Source: Kiloniellales bacterium (GTDB lineage: Bacteria; Pseudomonadota; Alphaproteobacteria; Kiloniellales; JAKSDN01). From it: 64,000 nt of DNA. The position numbers and the translations under genes were made by a program. The notes under the pieces were generated by a model. The model was given only the letters and a program-made list of their open reading frames with translations, was not told the DNA's origin and did no database searches. Positions 37,755 to 47,017 of the stretch are shown here, in pieces (the first letter of the stretch is position 1; each line of letters opens with the position of its first letter). The stretch covers positions 1 through 64,000 of the forward strand of contig JASJEC010000051.1 in the NCBI GenBank assembly GCA_030064845.1, written 5' to 3'.

Positions 37755-39232
37755 GACGCACCTCCGGCGGCGGCCAGGGCGGCGCGGGCGACCTGCCGAT
37801 CGTCGAACGGCAGGACCTTGTCGCCGACGATCTGGCCGGTCTCGTGGCCCTTGCCGGCGATCACCAACAGGTCGCCAGATGCCAGCGAGGCGATCGCCGC
37901 CGCGATCGCCTCGGCCCGGTCGCCGATTTCCGTTGCGCCCGGTGCGGCGGTCATGATGGCCCGCCGGATCGCCGCCGGCGGCTCGCCGCGCGGATTGTCG
38001 TCGGTGACGTAGACCCGGTCGGCCAGGCGGGCGGCGATCTCGCCCATGAGGGGGCGCTTGCCGCTGTCGCGGTCGCCGCCGCAGCCGAACACGGTCACGA
38101 GCCGGCGCTCGGTGTGGCCGCGCAGGGCCGTGAGTACGCTGGCCAGGGCGTCGGGCGTGTGTGCGTAGTCGACGAACACGAGCCCGCCTGTTCCGCTGCG
38201 GCCGACCAGCTCCAGCCGGCCGGCGACCCCGGTCAGCGTGCCGAGCGCGGCGAGCGCGTCGTCGAGCACGGCTTCGGGCGAGGGCGCGGTCGCCAGCACG
38301 AGGCCGAGCGCTGCCAGGGCGTTGGCGGCCTGGAACGCGCCGGCCAGGGGCAGGCGGACGTCTTCGCGGCGGCCGAGGGCGTTGAGGGTGAGGCTTTGCC
38401 CTTCGGCCGCCGCCGCGCGCCGTTCAAGACGCAGTTCGCGTCCGGCGGCGCCGTATCCGATAACGGAGATGCCGCGCCCGCGGCACAGCTTCTCCAGGGG
38501 TCCGAACTGCTCGACGTCGGCGTTGAGGACGGCGGTCGCGCCCTCCGGCAGGAGCTCGGCGAAGAGCCGTTCCTTGGCCGCGAAGTAGGCGGCCTCGCTG
38601 CCGTGATAGTCGAGGTGGTCCCGGGACAGGTTGGTGAAAGCGGCCGCCGAGACCCGCAGGCCGTCAAGGCGGAACTGGTCGAGCCCGTGGCTGGACGCCT
38701 CCATGGCCAGATGATCGACGCCCTCGCCGGCCAGCGCCGCGAGGCAGCGGTGCAGCTCGACCGGGTCCGGGGTGGTGAGCGAAGCCGGCGTGTCGGCGCG
38801 TGGCGGGTTGAGGCCCAGGGTGCCGAGGCTGGCGGCGCTGTGGCCCAGGCCGCGCCAGATCTGGCGGGTGAATTCGGCGACCGAGGTCTTGCCGTTGGTG
38901 CCGGTAACGGCGGCGATGGTGCGCGGCTGCGTGGCGTAGAAACGGGCCGCCAGGTAGGCGAGCTGGCGGCGCGGGTTCGGGTCGGTCAGCAGCGGCACCG
39001 GGGCCTCGGCCCGCTCGGCGCCCGGCGCGGTCAGCACCGCGACCGCGCCGCGCTTGACCGCGTCGTCGATGAAGCGGCGCCCGTCGGTTTGGGACCCGGG
39101 CAGGGCGGCAAAGAGATACCCGGGGGCGATCTTCCGGCTGTCGGCCGAAAGCCCCTTGATATCCAAGCTCCGCAAGGCCGCCGCGGGCGTCATGTCGATC
39201 CTCAGTCCGTCTAGCAGTTCACTCAATTGCAA
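37751..39232 (-). CDS. murE: UDP-N-acetylmuramoylalanyl-D-glutamate--2,6-diaminopimelate ligase
   Basis: A 493-residue Mur ligase adding meso-diaminopimelate. The P-loop is AVTGTNGKTSVAEF, the carbamylated-Lys region is THxPDPVELH-like (TTPDPVELHRCL), and the amino acid specificity motif reads DNPR (VTDDNPRGEPP), which indicates meso-DAP rather than lysine. I place the start at TTG 39230-39232 (MQLSELLDGL, typical of the family), with AGGGGA seven bases upstream; it overlaps the end of ftsI by 14 bases. An ATG 13 codons downstream would cut off conserved residues. Confidence 0.94.
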   Translation of the reverse strand: MQLSELLDGLRIDMTPAAALRSLDIKGLSADSRKIAPGYLFAALPGSQTDGRRFIDDAVKRGAVAVLTAPGAERAEAPVPLLTDPNPRRQLAYLAARFYATQPRTIAAVTGTNGKTSVAEFTRQIWRGLGHSAASLGTLGLNPPRADTPASLTTPDPVELHRCLAALAGEGVDHLAMEASSHGLDQFRLDGLRVSAAAFTNLSRDHLDYHGSEAAYFAAKERLFAELLPEGATAVLNADVEQFGPLEKLCRGRGISVIGYGAAGRELRLERRAAAAEGQSLTLNALGRREDVRLPLAGAFQAANALAALGLVLATAPSPEAVLDDALAALGTLTGVAGRLELVGRSGTGGLVFVDYAHTPDALASVLTALRGHTERRLVTVFGCGGDRDSGKRPLMGEIAARLADRVYVTDDNPRGEPPAAIRRAIMTAAPGATEIGDRAEAIAAAIASLASGDLLVIAGKGHETGQIVGDKVLPFDDRQVARAALAAAGGAS

Positions 39233-40973
39233 GAGCAGTTCCCCTGTAGCTGGCCGGAACCAGATGCCGTTCCGCGCCCTGCTGTTTATCGGGCGATCTG
39301 GGCAAAATTCCGGCCATGGGGCCAATTCTCTCGATGATGCGGCCGACCGCGGGCGCCGCGACCCAGCCGCCGGTGGCGTAACCGAATGTGCTCTCCCGGC
39401 CCTTGGGCTCGTCGACCACGGCCAGCACGACGAAGCGCGGCCGATCCATGGGAAAGGCCCCGGCGAAGGAGGCGATGCGCGAACCGCTGTCATAGCCAGA
39501 GCGTCCGGGCTTGTCGGCCGTGCCGGTCTTGCCGCCGACGAGGTAGCCGGCGGCGTCGGCCTTGCGGCCGGTGCCCGCCTGCACCGCCAGGCGCATCAGC
39601 CAGCGCATTCGCTGCGAGGTCTGCGCGCTCATTACCTGGCGCGCCGGCGCTGGACGGGCGCCCTCGTGCTTGAGCAGGGTCGCCGGCCGGAGATTGCCAC
39701 CGTTGACCACGGCCGCGACCGCCTTGGCGACGTGCACCGGCGTGACCGCGAGGCCGTGGCCATAGGAGATCGTCACCGTGCTGAGGTCGGTCCAGGGCGC
39801 CGGCAGCAGGGGGGTGCCGCGCTCGGGCAGTTCGAGCGAGAGCTCGCGGGTGAGGCCGAGGCCGTCGAGGAAGGCCTGCTGGGCCGCCGTGCCGCTCGCC
39901 GTGGCCATGTGCACCGTGCCGATGTTGCTGGAATAAATGAAGATTTCCGGCACGGAGAGCCACCGGTTCTTGGGCTTGAAGTCGGTGATCGTGTAGCTGG
40001 CCGCGCGGATGGGCTGGCTCACGTCGAAGCCGTCGTCGAGCGCCACGACCTCCTGGTCCAGCGCCATGGCGGTGGTGAAGATCTTGAACACGGACCCCAT
40101 CTCGTAGAGCCCGAGCGAGGCCCGGTTGAAGCGGGCCTCCTCCGCCGCCCGTCCCGGGTCGGCGGGGTCGAAGCTCGGCAGCGACGCCATGGCGAGGATC
40201 TCGCCGGTGTCGACGTCCAGGATCAGTCCGGCGGCGCCCGCGGCCTCGAAGTCCCGCATGGTGTTCGCCAGCTCCTCGGCGAGCACGTGCTGGAGGCGGA
40301 TGTCGAGGCTCGAGCGCAGAGGATCGGCGTTGTGCCGCAGCTGCCGGTCGAAGACCTGCTCGAGACCGGAGAGGCCCTGACTGTCGATGTCCGTCAGGCC
40401 GACCAAGTGGGCGGTCAGCGCGCCGTGGGGATAGACCCGCTGGGCCTCGGGCTGAAAGTAGACGCCGGGCAGGCCCAGCCCGTTGACCAGCTGCTGCTGG
40501 CGCGGCGTGAGCTTGCGCTTGATCCAGACGAAGGCCCGGTCGCTCGCCAGGCGGCGGGCGAGGTCCGGCTCCGAGATGTCGGGCAGGACCGCGGCGAGGC
40601 CGCGGGCCGCCGCGGCGCTGTCGATGATCTGCCGCGGGTTGGCGTAGAGCGATACTGTGGGCAGGGTCGTCGCCAGAACGACGCCGTTGCGATCGACGAT
40701 ATCGGCGCGCAGCGTCTCCAGGACGCCGTGGGCCGGCGTGTGGGCGACCTTCGGCTCCTCGATGTCCTGAAACAGGACGAGGCCGAAGAGGCGCAGGCCG
40801 ATCGCCGTGAAAGCCAGCATGAAGATCAGCCCCGAAACGGCGAGCCGGGCCCGCCCGGTGTCCAGGCTCTGTTTCAGGGTCCCATCAATCTGGACCAGGG
40901 CCTCGCCGTCGCGTCCCGGATCGAGGGCCGTGGGCCGGCAGGGCCGGCAGTCCTGGGCGTCGAAGCTCATCAT
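39219..40973 (-). CDS. ftsI: Penicillin-binding protein 3, septal transpeptidase FtsI
   Basis: A 584-residue class B penicillin-binding protein. A short cytoplasmic N-terminus and one membrane helix (about 42-68) precede the pedestal domain (RADIVDRNGVVLATTLPTVSLY) and the transpeptidase domain. The catalytic motifs are SVFK (Ser294, in YEMGSVFKIFT), SSN (in IYSSNIGTVH) and KTG (in GGKTGTADKPG). The ATG at 40973 overlaps the ftsL stop by one base (TGATG). An extra 30-residue tail follows the domain. Confidence 0.96.
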   Translation of the reverse strand: MMSFDAQDCRPCRPTALDPGRDGEALVQIDGTLKQSLDTGRARLAVSGLIFMLAFTAIGLRLFGLVLFQDIEEPKVAHTPAHGVLETLRADIVDRNGVVLATTLPTVSLYANPRQIIDSAAAARGLAAVLPDISEPDLARRLASDRAFVWIKRKLTPRQQQLVNGLGLPGVYFQPEAQRVYPHGALTAHLVGLTDIDSQGLSGLEQVFDRQLRHNADPLRSSLDIRLQHVLAEELANTMRDFEAAGAAGLILDVDTGEILAMASLPSFDPADPGRAAEEARFNRASLGLYEMGSVFKIFTTAMALDQEVVALDDGFDVSQPIRAASYTITDFKPKNRWLSVPEIFIYSSNIGTVHMATASGTAAQQAFLDGLGLTRELSLELPERGTPLLPAPWTDLSTVTISYGHGLAVTPVHVAKAVAAVVNGGNLRPATLLKHEGARPAPARQVMSAQTSQRMRWLMRLAVQAGTGRKADAAGYLVGGKTGTADKPGRSGYDSGSRIASFAGAFPMDRPRFVVLAVVDEPKGRESTFGYATGGWVAAPAVGRIIERIGPMAGILPRSPDKQQGAERHLVPASYRGTALAIE

Positions 40974-41314
40974 CACTCCCTCCCGACCTCTGCGCTGAGG
41001 CCTGCCGCGTCGAGCTGCCCGGCGCTCGCGGTGCGGTGGCGCCGGTAGGGCAGCTGCGCCATGCCGAGCACCTGCTCGGGCGTCATCGGCGCGAGGTTGA
41101 GGTGGCGCCGCGCCAGTTCGGCGATGCGCGACGGCTGGTTGAGATAGCTCCACTCGGCCTCGAGGATGTGGATCGCCTCGCGGCGGGCCATGATCGAGCG
41201 GCGCACGTCGGCCAGCTCCTCCTCGATGGCGCTAATCTCGTGCTTGACGTGGAACAGACCGAAGGCGGCGAGCGCCGCCGCCAGGACCCAGATCATGAGA
41301 GCCATGCCTTTCAA
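40973..41314 (-). CDS. ftsL: Cell division protein FtsL
   Basis: A bitopic membrane protein of about 113 residues with one N-terminal helix (MIWVLAAALAAFGLF) followed by a leucine-zipper-like coiled coil (about 25-65, KHEISAIEEELADVRRSI) and the conserved Trp-Ser-Tyr-Leu segment LEAEWSYLNQPSRIAELA, which marks FtsL. I set the start at TTG 41314 because GGGAGG is five bases upstream and the TTGA overlaps the rsmH stop; the ATG at 41305 would give 110 residues. FtsL links FtsQ and FtsB to FtsW/FtsI. Confidence 0.85.
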   Translation of the reverse strand: MKGMALMIWVLAAALAAFGLFHVKHEISAIEEELADVRRSIMARREAIHILEAEWSYLNQPSRIAELARRHLNLAPMTPEQVLGMAQLPYRRHRTASAGQLDAAGLSAEVGRE

Positions 41315-42339
41315 CGCCGCCTCCCTCGCTGATTGGACTGCGGGCCGTGGGGCCAGGCCGGCGCGTCGGTTCGGACCGCCGCGCGCAGGCGCGCCGAGCG
41401 GGCGCGCGGGTTGATCCGGATCTCGTCCTCCTGGGGCTTGAGCGCGCCCTTGAAGAGCAGGCTGAAGCTCGCCGCCGGCGCGGCGTCGTCGGGCGCGGCC
41501 GGTCGGTGGCGTGAGCCGCCGCCGCCGCGCGCGCTGCGCGCCCGCAGGAAGTCCTTGACCTTGCGGTCCTCCAGCGAATGGAAGGCGATCACCGCGAGGC
41601 GGCCGCCCGGACAGAGCAGCGTCTCGGCGGCCTGGAGGCCGCGGTCGAGCTCGCCGAGCTCGTCGTTCACGAAGATTCTCAGGGCCTGGAAAGTCCGGGT
41701 CGCCGGGTCGGTGCCGCCGGGCACCCGCCGCAGGATGGCGCGCACCAGGTCGGCCAGCTGGGTGGTGGTGGCGAAGGGCGCGTCCTTGCGCCGGGCGACG
41801 ATCGCCCGGGCGATCGCACGGGAGCGCCGCTCCTCGCCGAAGCGCCACAGGATGTCGGCGATCTCTGCCTCGGGGTAGGTGTTGACCACCTCGGCCGCCG
41901 TCGGGCCGTCGTCGCTGTCCGGGCCGGACATGCGCATGTCGAGGGGGCCTTCCTCGCGGAACGAGAACCCGCGCTCGGGCCGGTCGAGCTGCGGCGACGA
42001 GACCCCAAGGTCCAGGGTGATCCCGTCGACCGTTTCGAGGTCGCGCGCCATGACCAGCGCGTCCATATCGCCGAAGCGGCCCTCGATCACCGTGAGTCGG
42101 TTCTGAAACCGCGGCGCCAGGGTCTCGCCGCGGCGCACGGCCTCCGGGTCCCGATCGATCGCCCAGACCCGGCAGTCGGCCGCCGCCAGCAGCGCCTGCG
42201 TCGTGCCGCCGGCGCCGAAGGTGCCGTCGAGGTAGATCGCGCCGTCGCGCGGCTCCAGCGCGCGCAAGACCTCCCGGACCATGACCGGCCGGTGCGCCTC
42301 GGCCGAAGCCTCGCGCGTGGTCCCGCCTGACGCGTTCAC
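41311..42339 (-). CDS. rsmH: 16S rRNA m4C1402 methyltransferase
   Basis: A 342-residue SAM-dependent methyltransferase that modifies C1402 in the ribosomal P site. Conserved blocks are HRPVMVREVLRAL, DGTFGAGGTTQALL (SAM motif I), ITLDLGVSSPQLDRPERGFSF and AFHSLEDRKVKDFL. The start is a GTG at 42337-42339 that overlaps the mraZ stop (GTGA). A basic Arg-rich C-terminal tail is present. Confidence 0.95.
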   Translation of the reverse strand: MNASGGTTREASAEAHRPVMVREVLRALEPRDGAIYLDGTFGAGGTTQALLAAADCRVWAIDRDPEAVRRGETLAPRFQNRLTVIEGRFGDMDALVMARDLETVDGITLDLGVSSPQLDRPERGFSFREEGPLDMRMSGPDSDDGPTAAEVVNTYPEAEIADILWRFGEERRSRAIARAIVARRKDAPFATTTQLADLVRAILRRVPGGTDPATRTFQALRIFVNDELGELDRGLQAAETLLCPGGRLAVIAFHSLEDRKVKDFLRARSARGGGGSRHRPAAPDDAAPAASFSLLFKGALKPQEDEIRINPRARSARLRAAVRTDAPAWPHGPQSNQRGRRR

Positions 42340-42800
42340 TGTTCCTTACTCCTCTGCCGCAGCGACAGGGTGAGGCCCTGGCTCCGTGCCCGGTCCCTGG
42401 CGGCCTCCTTGTGTTGCTGCAGGTCTTCCGGCTGCCAGATCTGGAACGAAGGGCCCATGCCGACGAAGCAGGCGCGATCGGTAAGTCCGGCGTAGTCGAT
42501 CATGTCGGCCGGCAGGATCACCCGCCCCTCGGGGTCGAACGGAAGCTGGAAGGAGTCGGCGAAGATGGTCAGGCCGAGATCCTGCTGATCCTCGGAGTGG
42601 AGGTCGTTCTCCATGGCGCTGTCATTGAGCGCCTCGAGGAACTCGAGATCGGAGCCTTCGATGACCGTGTGGCGGTAGGAGGGACGGACGATGATCCCCG
42701 CGTAGGACGAGCGGGCGATCGCTTGACGAAAAGGCGCAGGCACGGAGACCCGACCCTTGCGGTCGACCTTGTTCTCGAAGGTGCCAAAGAACACCGCCAC
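42336..42800 (-). CDS. mraZ: Transcriptional regulator MraZ
   Basis: A 154-residue protein with two SpoVT/AbrB-like domains that binds and represses its own dcw promoter. The first domain contains GTFENKVDRKGRVSVPAPFR, the second FDPEGRVILPADMIDYAGL; both have the DxKGRv/PxGRi-type signatures. The start is a GTG at 42798-42800 with GGGAGACGAAA upstream. It is the first gene of the dcw operon; its operator repeats are directly upstream (42883-42947). Confidence 0.94.
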   Translation of the reverse strand: MAVFFGTFENKVDRKGRVSVPAPFRQAIARSSYAGIIVRPSYRHTVIEGSDLEFLEALNDSAMENDLHSEDQQDLGLTIFADSFQLPFDPEGRVILPADMIDYAGLTDRACFVGMGPSFQIWQPEDLQQHKEAARDRARSQGLTLSLRQRSKEQ

Positions 42801-42882
42801 TTTCGTCTCCCGGGGCTCGGCCGCCTGCAGTCACGACCATGCCGTTCGCTGATTTCCCCGCTTTGCCGCTCTCCCCCCATCT

Positions 42883-42947
42883 TGGGATCTTTTGGATCTC
42901 TCATGGGTGAGTTTGGGATAACATGGGAAATCATGGGTGTCAATGGT
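42883..42947 (-). promoter_or_regulatory. MraZ operator and promoter of the dcw operon
   Basis: On the plus strand TGGG occurs at 42904, 42914, 42924 and 42934, an exact 10-bp period, with imperfect units in register before and after (TGGG 42883, TGGA 42893, TGGT 42944). MraZ of E. coli is known to bind TGGGN repeats spaced by five bases. On the minus strand a promoter TTGACA (42938-42943), 17-bp spacer, TATCCC (42915-42920) overlaps the repeats, so bound MraZ would block RNA polymerase. This is the expected autorepression site. Confidence 0.8.
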
Positions 42948-43083
42948 GCGGCAAGTAAAACTCTTAGGGTTAAAAAGAGGTTAAGGGCCTTCTTTTATTG
43001 GGTTTGAGGTCTTCACCAGATCTCGTGGTTTTCAGTTCTTGAGATACTGGATGAAGGAAGGTTCGAGTGCATACGGCGACTTT

Positions 43084-43098
43084 GTTCTTATTTTGTTC
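43084..43098. promoter_or_regulatory. LexA-type SOS box
   Basis: GTTC-N7-GTTC (GTTCTTATTTTGTTC) matches the alphaproteobacterial LexA operator. It lies about 280 bp upstream of mraZ and 120 bp beyond the 3' end of rnpB, between the two copies of the MraZ operator core. No SOS gene is adjacent, so its target is unclear. Confidence 0.6.
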
Positions 43099-43164
43099 TC
43101 AAAATGAAACGGGGCCAAGACAAGACGGCAGAGGCTGCTCGGCTCCGGTCCAAAGCGGCGGAGT

Positions 43165-43180
43165 CATGGGAAATCATGGG
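43165..43180. promoter_or_regulatory. Second copy of the MraZ operator core
   Basis: The 16 bases CATGGGAAATCATGGG are identical to 42922-42937 in the mraZ operator, including the two TGGG units at 10-bp spacing. Here the flanks lack the TTGACA and TATCCC boxes, so it is an operator-like site without a promoter, 243 bp upstream of the main one. Confidence 0.55.
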
Positions 43181-43217
43181 ATCGGGCCGGACGCCGTCTG
43201 CGGGCAAAGTGCGGGCT

Positions 43218-43607
<390 letters not shown>

Positions 43608-43610
43608 CAT

Positions 43611-44303
43611 CTAGGCCGCGCCGCCGGGGCCGTCAACCAGACGCAGCAGGGCGGCTAGCCGCCGGCGGCTCTCCCGGTCCATGGAGCCGGTCACGGCCTC
43701 GGGCCGGAAGTGGCGCTGAAAGGCCCGGATCACGGCGGCCGGATCCTCGTCGAGGTAGCCGTAGCCGTAGCGTTCGAGGTCCTGCGGCATCTTGCCCGGC
43801 GCCGCGGCGGGCGACGCAGGATCGGGCCAGAGGCCGATGCCGGCACGGGCCAGGCGGGCCCAGTCGAACAGCTCTCCCGGGTCCTGCTTGCGCAGCGGCG
43901 CGACGTCGGAGTGCCCGAGAACCCGGGCGGGCGGGATCGGGTGGCGCTTGACGATGTCCGCTGCCAGCGCGATCAGCGCCCTCATCTGGGCCTCGGGAAA
44001 GGGACGGTAGCCGAACTCGTGCCCCGGATTGACCAGCTCGATGCCGATCGAGCGGGCGTTGATGTCGTCGCGTCCGGCCCAGCGCGCGACGCCGGCGTGC
44101 CAGGCCCGCCGCTCCTCCGGCACCAGCCGGTAGAGGCTGCCGTCCTCGTCGATGCAGTAGTGCGCGCTCACCTTCGCCTCGGGGTCGCAGAGACGGTCGA
44201 TCGCGGCCTCGGCGCTGGTCATGCCGGTGTAGTGGATCAGCAGGATGTCGACGGCCTGGCCCTCGGGCCGCGCGTCGTGATTGGGCGAGGAGCGCAGGAT
44301 CAT
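43611..44303 (-). CDS. N-acetylmuramoyl-L-alanine amidase, AmpD/AmiD-like
   Basis: A 230-residue type 2 amidase (zinc) with a C-terminal peptidoglycan-binding domain. Zinc-site regions are LLIHYTGM (His24), SAHYCIDEDGSLYRLV and ARVLGHSDVAPLRKQDPGELFDW. The peptidoglycan-binding domain is near the end (YLDEDPAAVIRAFQRHFRPE). No signal peptide is visible, which fits a cytoplasmic AmpD-like role in recycling anhydro-muropeptides, whereas the PG-binding domain is more AmiD-like. It follows uup with 15 bases between. Confidence 0.88.
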   Translation of the reverse strand: MILRSSPNHDARPEGQAVDILLIHYTGMTSAEAAIDRLCDPEAKVSAHYCIDEDGSLYRLVPEERRAWHAGVARWAGRDDINARSIGIELVNPGHEFGYRPFPEAQMRALIALAADIVKRHPIPPARVLGHSDVAPLRKQDPGELFDWARLARAGIGLWPDPASPAAAPGKMPQDLERYGYGYLDEDPAAVIRAFQRHFRPEAVTGSMDRESRRRLAALLRLVDGPGGAA

Positions 44304-44318
44304 GGCGGTCCGTTCCGG

Positions 44319-46166
44319 TCAGGAGGCGCGCTCGACGCCGCCGAGCGCCTCGCGCTTTTCTTCCAGCTCGATCCAGCGCGCCTCGGCCGCTTCGAGCGTG
44401 TCGCGCAGGCCGGCCAGCTCAGCCGCGGCGGCCTGATAGTCCTCGGGCCGCGCGCTGTAGAGATCGGGATCGGCGAGCTTCGCCTCGAGGGCCCGGGTTC
44501 GTTCCGTGAGGTCGTCGATCTTCGCCGGCAAGCCGTCGAGCTCGCGCTGCTCGCGGTATCCCAATTTGCGCGATGCCGTCTTCTGCCGCGCCGGCCCGGT
44601 CGGGCCCGTCGCATCGGGCGGCCTGCGCTCGGCGGTGGCGCCGCGGCGGGCGTCGAGGTAGTCGCTGTAGCCGCCGACCTGCTCCACGACCTTGCCGTCG
44701 CCCTCGAGCACGATCAGGCCCGTGACCAGCCGGTCGAGGAAGTCGCGGTCGTGGCTGACCAGCAGCAGCGTGCCCGCGTAGTCGTCGAGCACGTCGAGCA
44801 GCAGGTCGAGCGTGTCCATGTCGAGGTCGTTGGTCGGCTCGTCCAGGATCAGGAGGTTGCTCGGCCTGGCGAAGAGCCGCGCCAGCAGCAGGCGGTTGCG
44901 CTCGCCGCCGGAGAGCGACTTGACCGGCTGGCGAGCCTGGCTCTCCTCGAACAGAAAGTCCCGCAGGTAGGCCACCACGTGGCGCTGCCGGTCGCCGACC
45001 ATGACGCTGTCGCCGCCGCCGGGCACGAGGTTCTGCCAGAGCGACGCCTCCAGGTCGAGGCTCTCCCGGCGCTGGTCGAAGTAGAGCGCCTGGAGCCGGG
45101 TGCCGAGCCGGAGCCGGCCGGAGTCGGGCGCCAGCTCGCCGGTCAGGAGGCGGACCAGCGTCGTCTTGCCGGCGCCGTTGGGACCGATGATGCCGATTCG
45201 GTCGCCCCGGCGAATCCGGGTCGAGAAGCCGGCCATGATCGGCCGCGCGGGCGCGCCGGGGCTCTCCGGCGGAAAGCTCTTGGTCAGACCCTCGGCCTCG
45301 ATCACCAGATCGCCGCTCTTGCCGCCCTCGGCCGCGGCCAGCCGGGCCCGGCCCGGCGCGGCGAGCCACTCCGCCCGGGACCGTCGCAGCGCGGCGAGCC
45401 GGGCGAGACGTCCCTGGTTGCGCTTGCGCCGGCCGGTCACGCCGCGCGCCAGCCAACCTGCCTCGCGCACGATCCTGCGCTCGAGCCGGTGCCGTTCTTC
45501 GGCCTCGGACTGGAGCACCGCGGCCGCCCAGTCCTCGAAGTGGCTGTAATCCTTGTCCAGGCTGCGCAGGCGTCCCCGGTCGAGCCAGTGGGTGCGCCGG
45601 CAGACCCGGGTCATGAAGGCCCGGTCGTGGCTAACCAGGAGCAGGGCGCCGGCGAAGCGCGCGAGCTCGCCCTCGAGCCACTCGATGGTCGGCAAGTCGA
45701 GGTGGTTGGTCGGTTCGTCGAGCAGAAGGACGTCCGGCTCCGACACCAGCGCCCTGGCCAGGGCGGCGCGGCGTCCCTCGCCGCCGGAGAGCCGGCCGAG
45801 CCGTCGCGCCCCCTCGATGTCCAGGCGTTTCAGAACGGCCCGCACCCGGTGGCCGCCGCACTCGGTGTCCTGGTCCGGCGCCAGGCCCCCGGTCACGTAG
45901 TCGGCCACCGTCGTGTCGCCATCGAACCGCGGGTCCTGGGGCAGATAGGCGATGCGGGTCGCGGGCTGAACGAAGCGGGTCCCCTGGTCCAGCGCCACCT
46001 GTCCGGCCAGCGCCTTGAGCAGGGTCGACTTGCCCGAGCCGTTGCGGCCGACCAGGCAGGATTTCTCGCCGCGCGCGATGCCGAAATCGAGTCCCGTGAA
46101 GAGCGGCCTTTCGCCGAACGAGAGCGTCGCGTCTCTGAGCGCGACGAGGGGCGGGGCGGAGGCCAT
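44319..46166 (-). CDS. uup: ABC-F family ATPase, Uup type
   Basis: A 615-residue protein with two ABC ATPase domains and no membrane part. Walker A motifs are GRNGSGKSTLLKAL and GPNGAGKTTLVRLL; ABC signatures are LSGGEGRRAALA and LSGGERNRLLLA; Walker B motifs are LLLDEPTNHLD and LILDEPTNDLD. The linker between them is Arg-rich, and the C-terminal 80 residues form the coiled coil of Uup that binds branched DNA. ABC-F proteins act on ribosomes or, for Uup, in replication and transposon excision. It is 16 bases downstream of the TerB-DnaJ gene. Confidence 0.9.
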   Translation of the reverse strand: MASAPPLVALRDATLSFGERPLFTGLDFGIARGEKSCLVGRNGSGKSTLLKALAGQVALDQGTRFVQPATRIAYLPQDPRFDGDTTVADYVTGGLAPDQDTECGGHRVRAVLKRLDIEGARRLGRLSGGEGRRAALARALVSEPDVLLLDEPTNHLDLPTIEWLEGELARFAGALLLVSHDRAFMTRVCRRTHWLDRGRLRSLDKDYSHFEDWAAAVLQSEAEERHRLERRIVREAGWLARGVTGRRKRNQGRLARLAALRRSRAEWLAAPGRARLAAAEGGKSGDLVIEAEGLTKSFPPESPGAPARPIMAGFSTRIRRGDRIGIIGPNGAGKTTLVRLLTGELAPDSGRLRLGTRLQALYFDQRRESLDLEASLWQNLVPGGGDSVMVGDRQRHVVAYLRDFLFEESQARQPVKSLSGGERNRLLLARLFARPSNLLILDEPTNDLDMDTLDLLLDVLDDYAGTLLLVSHDRDFLDRLVTGLIVLEGDGKVVEQVGGYSDYLDARRGATAERRPPDATGPTGPARQKTASRKLGYREQRELDGLPAKIDDLTERTRALEAKLADPDLYSARPEDYQAAAAELAGLRDTLEAAEARWIELEEKREALGGVERAS

Positions 46167-46182
46167 GGAGCCGGCGCGACTC

Positions 46183-46920
46183 CTAATCCAGGCCGCGATG
46201 TTTGCGCACCGTGTCGTAGGCGGCGTTGATCTGGGCCAGCTTCTCGTTGGCCAGATCGACGAACTCCTGGGGCATGCCCTGGGCGACCAGCTTGTCCGGA
46301 TGGTTCTCCCGGACCAGCCGGCGGTAGGCGCCCTTGAGGTCGTCGTCGCTGACGTCGCGCCGGACGCCGAGCACGCCGTAGGGGTCGGCGTCGCCGGCCG
46401 CGACGTTGGCGGCCTTGACCCGCTCCCAGCGCTCGGGATCGAGCCCGAAGATCTTGGCCACGCTGGCCAGGTACTCGAGCTCCGCCTCGGTCACCTGGCC
46501 GTCGGCCTTGGCGATGTGGAACAGGCCTTCGAGCAGCTCTTCAAGCACCGCCGGGTTCTGCCTGAACATCCGGCCGAGCTGGCGGGCATAGGGCTCGAAG
46601 CCGCGCGAATCCCGACGCGCCTGGTCGAACAGGCGGCCGACGTTCTTCATCTCGCGGGGCGGGATCCGGAACACTTCCTTGAAGGCGCCGATCTCGTCGC
46701 GGGTGACCACGCCGTCGGCCTTGGCCATCTTGGCGCCCAGCACGATCACGCCGATGGTGAAGGCGACGTTCTTGGTCGCGTCGGCCGCCTCGGCGCCGTC
46801 CTCGGTGCTCTGCCGCATCTTGTCGACGGCGTGGCCGGCCAGGCCGCCGAGCAGGGCGCCCAGCGGCCCGCCGATCGCGAAGCCGGCCGCACCGCCGAGG
46901 ATTTTGCCCCATACGCTCAT
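46183..46920 (-). CDS. TerB-DnaJ (DjlA-like) co-chaperone
   Basis: A 245-residue protein. The N-terminal 30 residues are a Gly-rich membrane-associated segment (GGAAGFAIGGPLGALLGGLAG). A TerB-like domain (about 50-160, with KMAKADGVVTRDEI and HIAKADGQVTEAEL, two similar halves carrying acidic metal-binding loops) is followed by a J domain (about 178-245) with the essential HPD in RENHPDKLV. The architecture is that of DjlA, which stimulates DnaK at the membrane. It starts the operon with uup and the amidase. Confidence 0.88.
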   Translation of the reverse strand: MSVWGKILGGAAGFAIGGPLGALLGGLAGHAVDKMRQSTEDGAEAADATKNVAFTIGVIVLGAKMAKADGVVTRDEIGAFKEVFRIPPREMKNVGRLFDQARRDSRGFEPYARQLGRMFRQNPAVLEELLEGLFHIAKADGQVTEAELEYLASVAKIFGLDPERWERVKAANVAAGDADPYGVLGVRRDVSDDDLKGAYRRLVRENHPDKLVAQGMPQEFVDLANEKLAQINAAYDTVRKHRGLD

Positions 46921-47017
46921 CGAACCGGAGCTCCCGGCGCGAGACCCGCGGACCCGGCCTCCGCCGCGCCCGCCCGCGCGCTTCCGTCAAGAAAGAGGGT
47001 GGCGGTCAAGGATGCGG

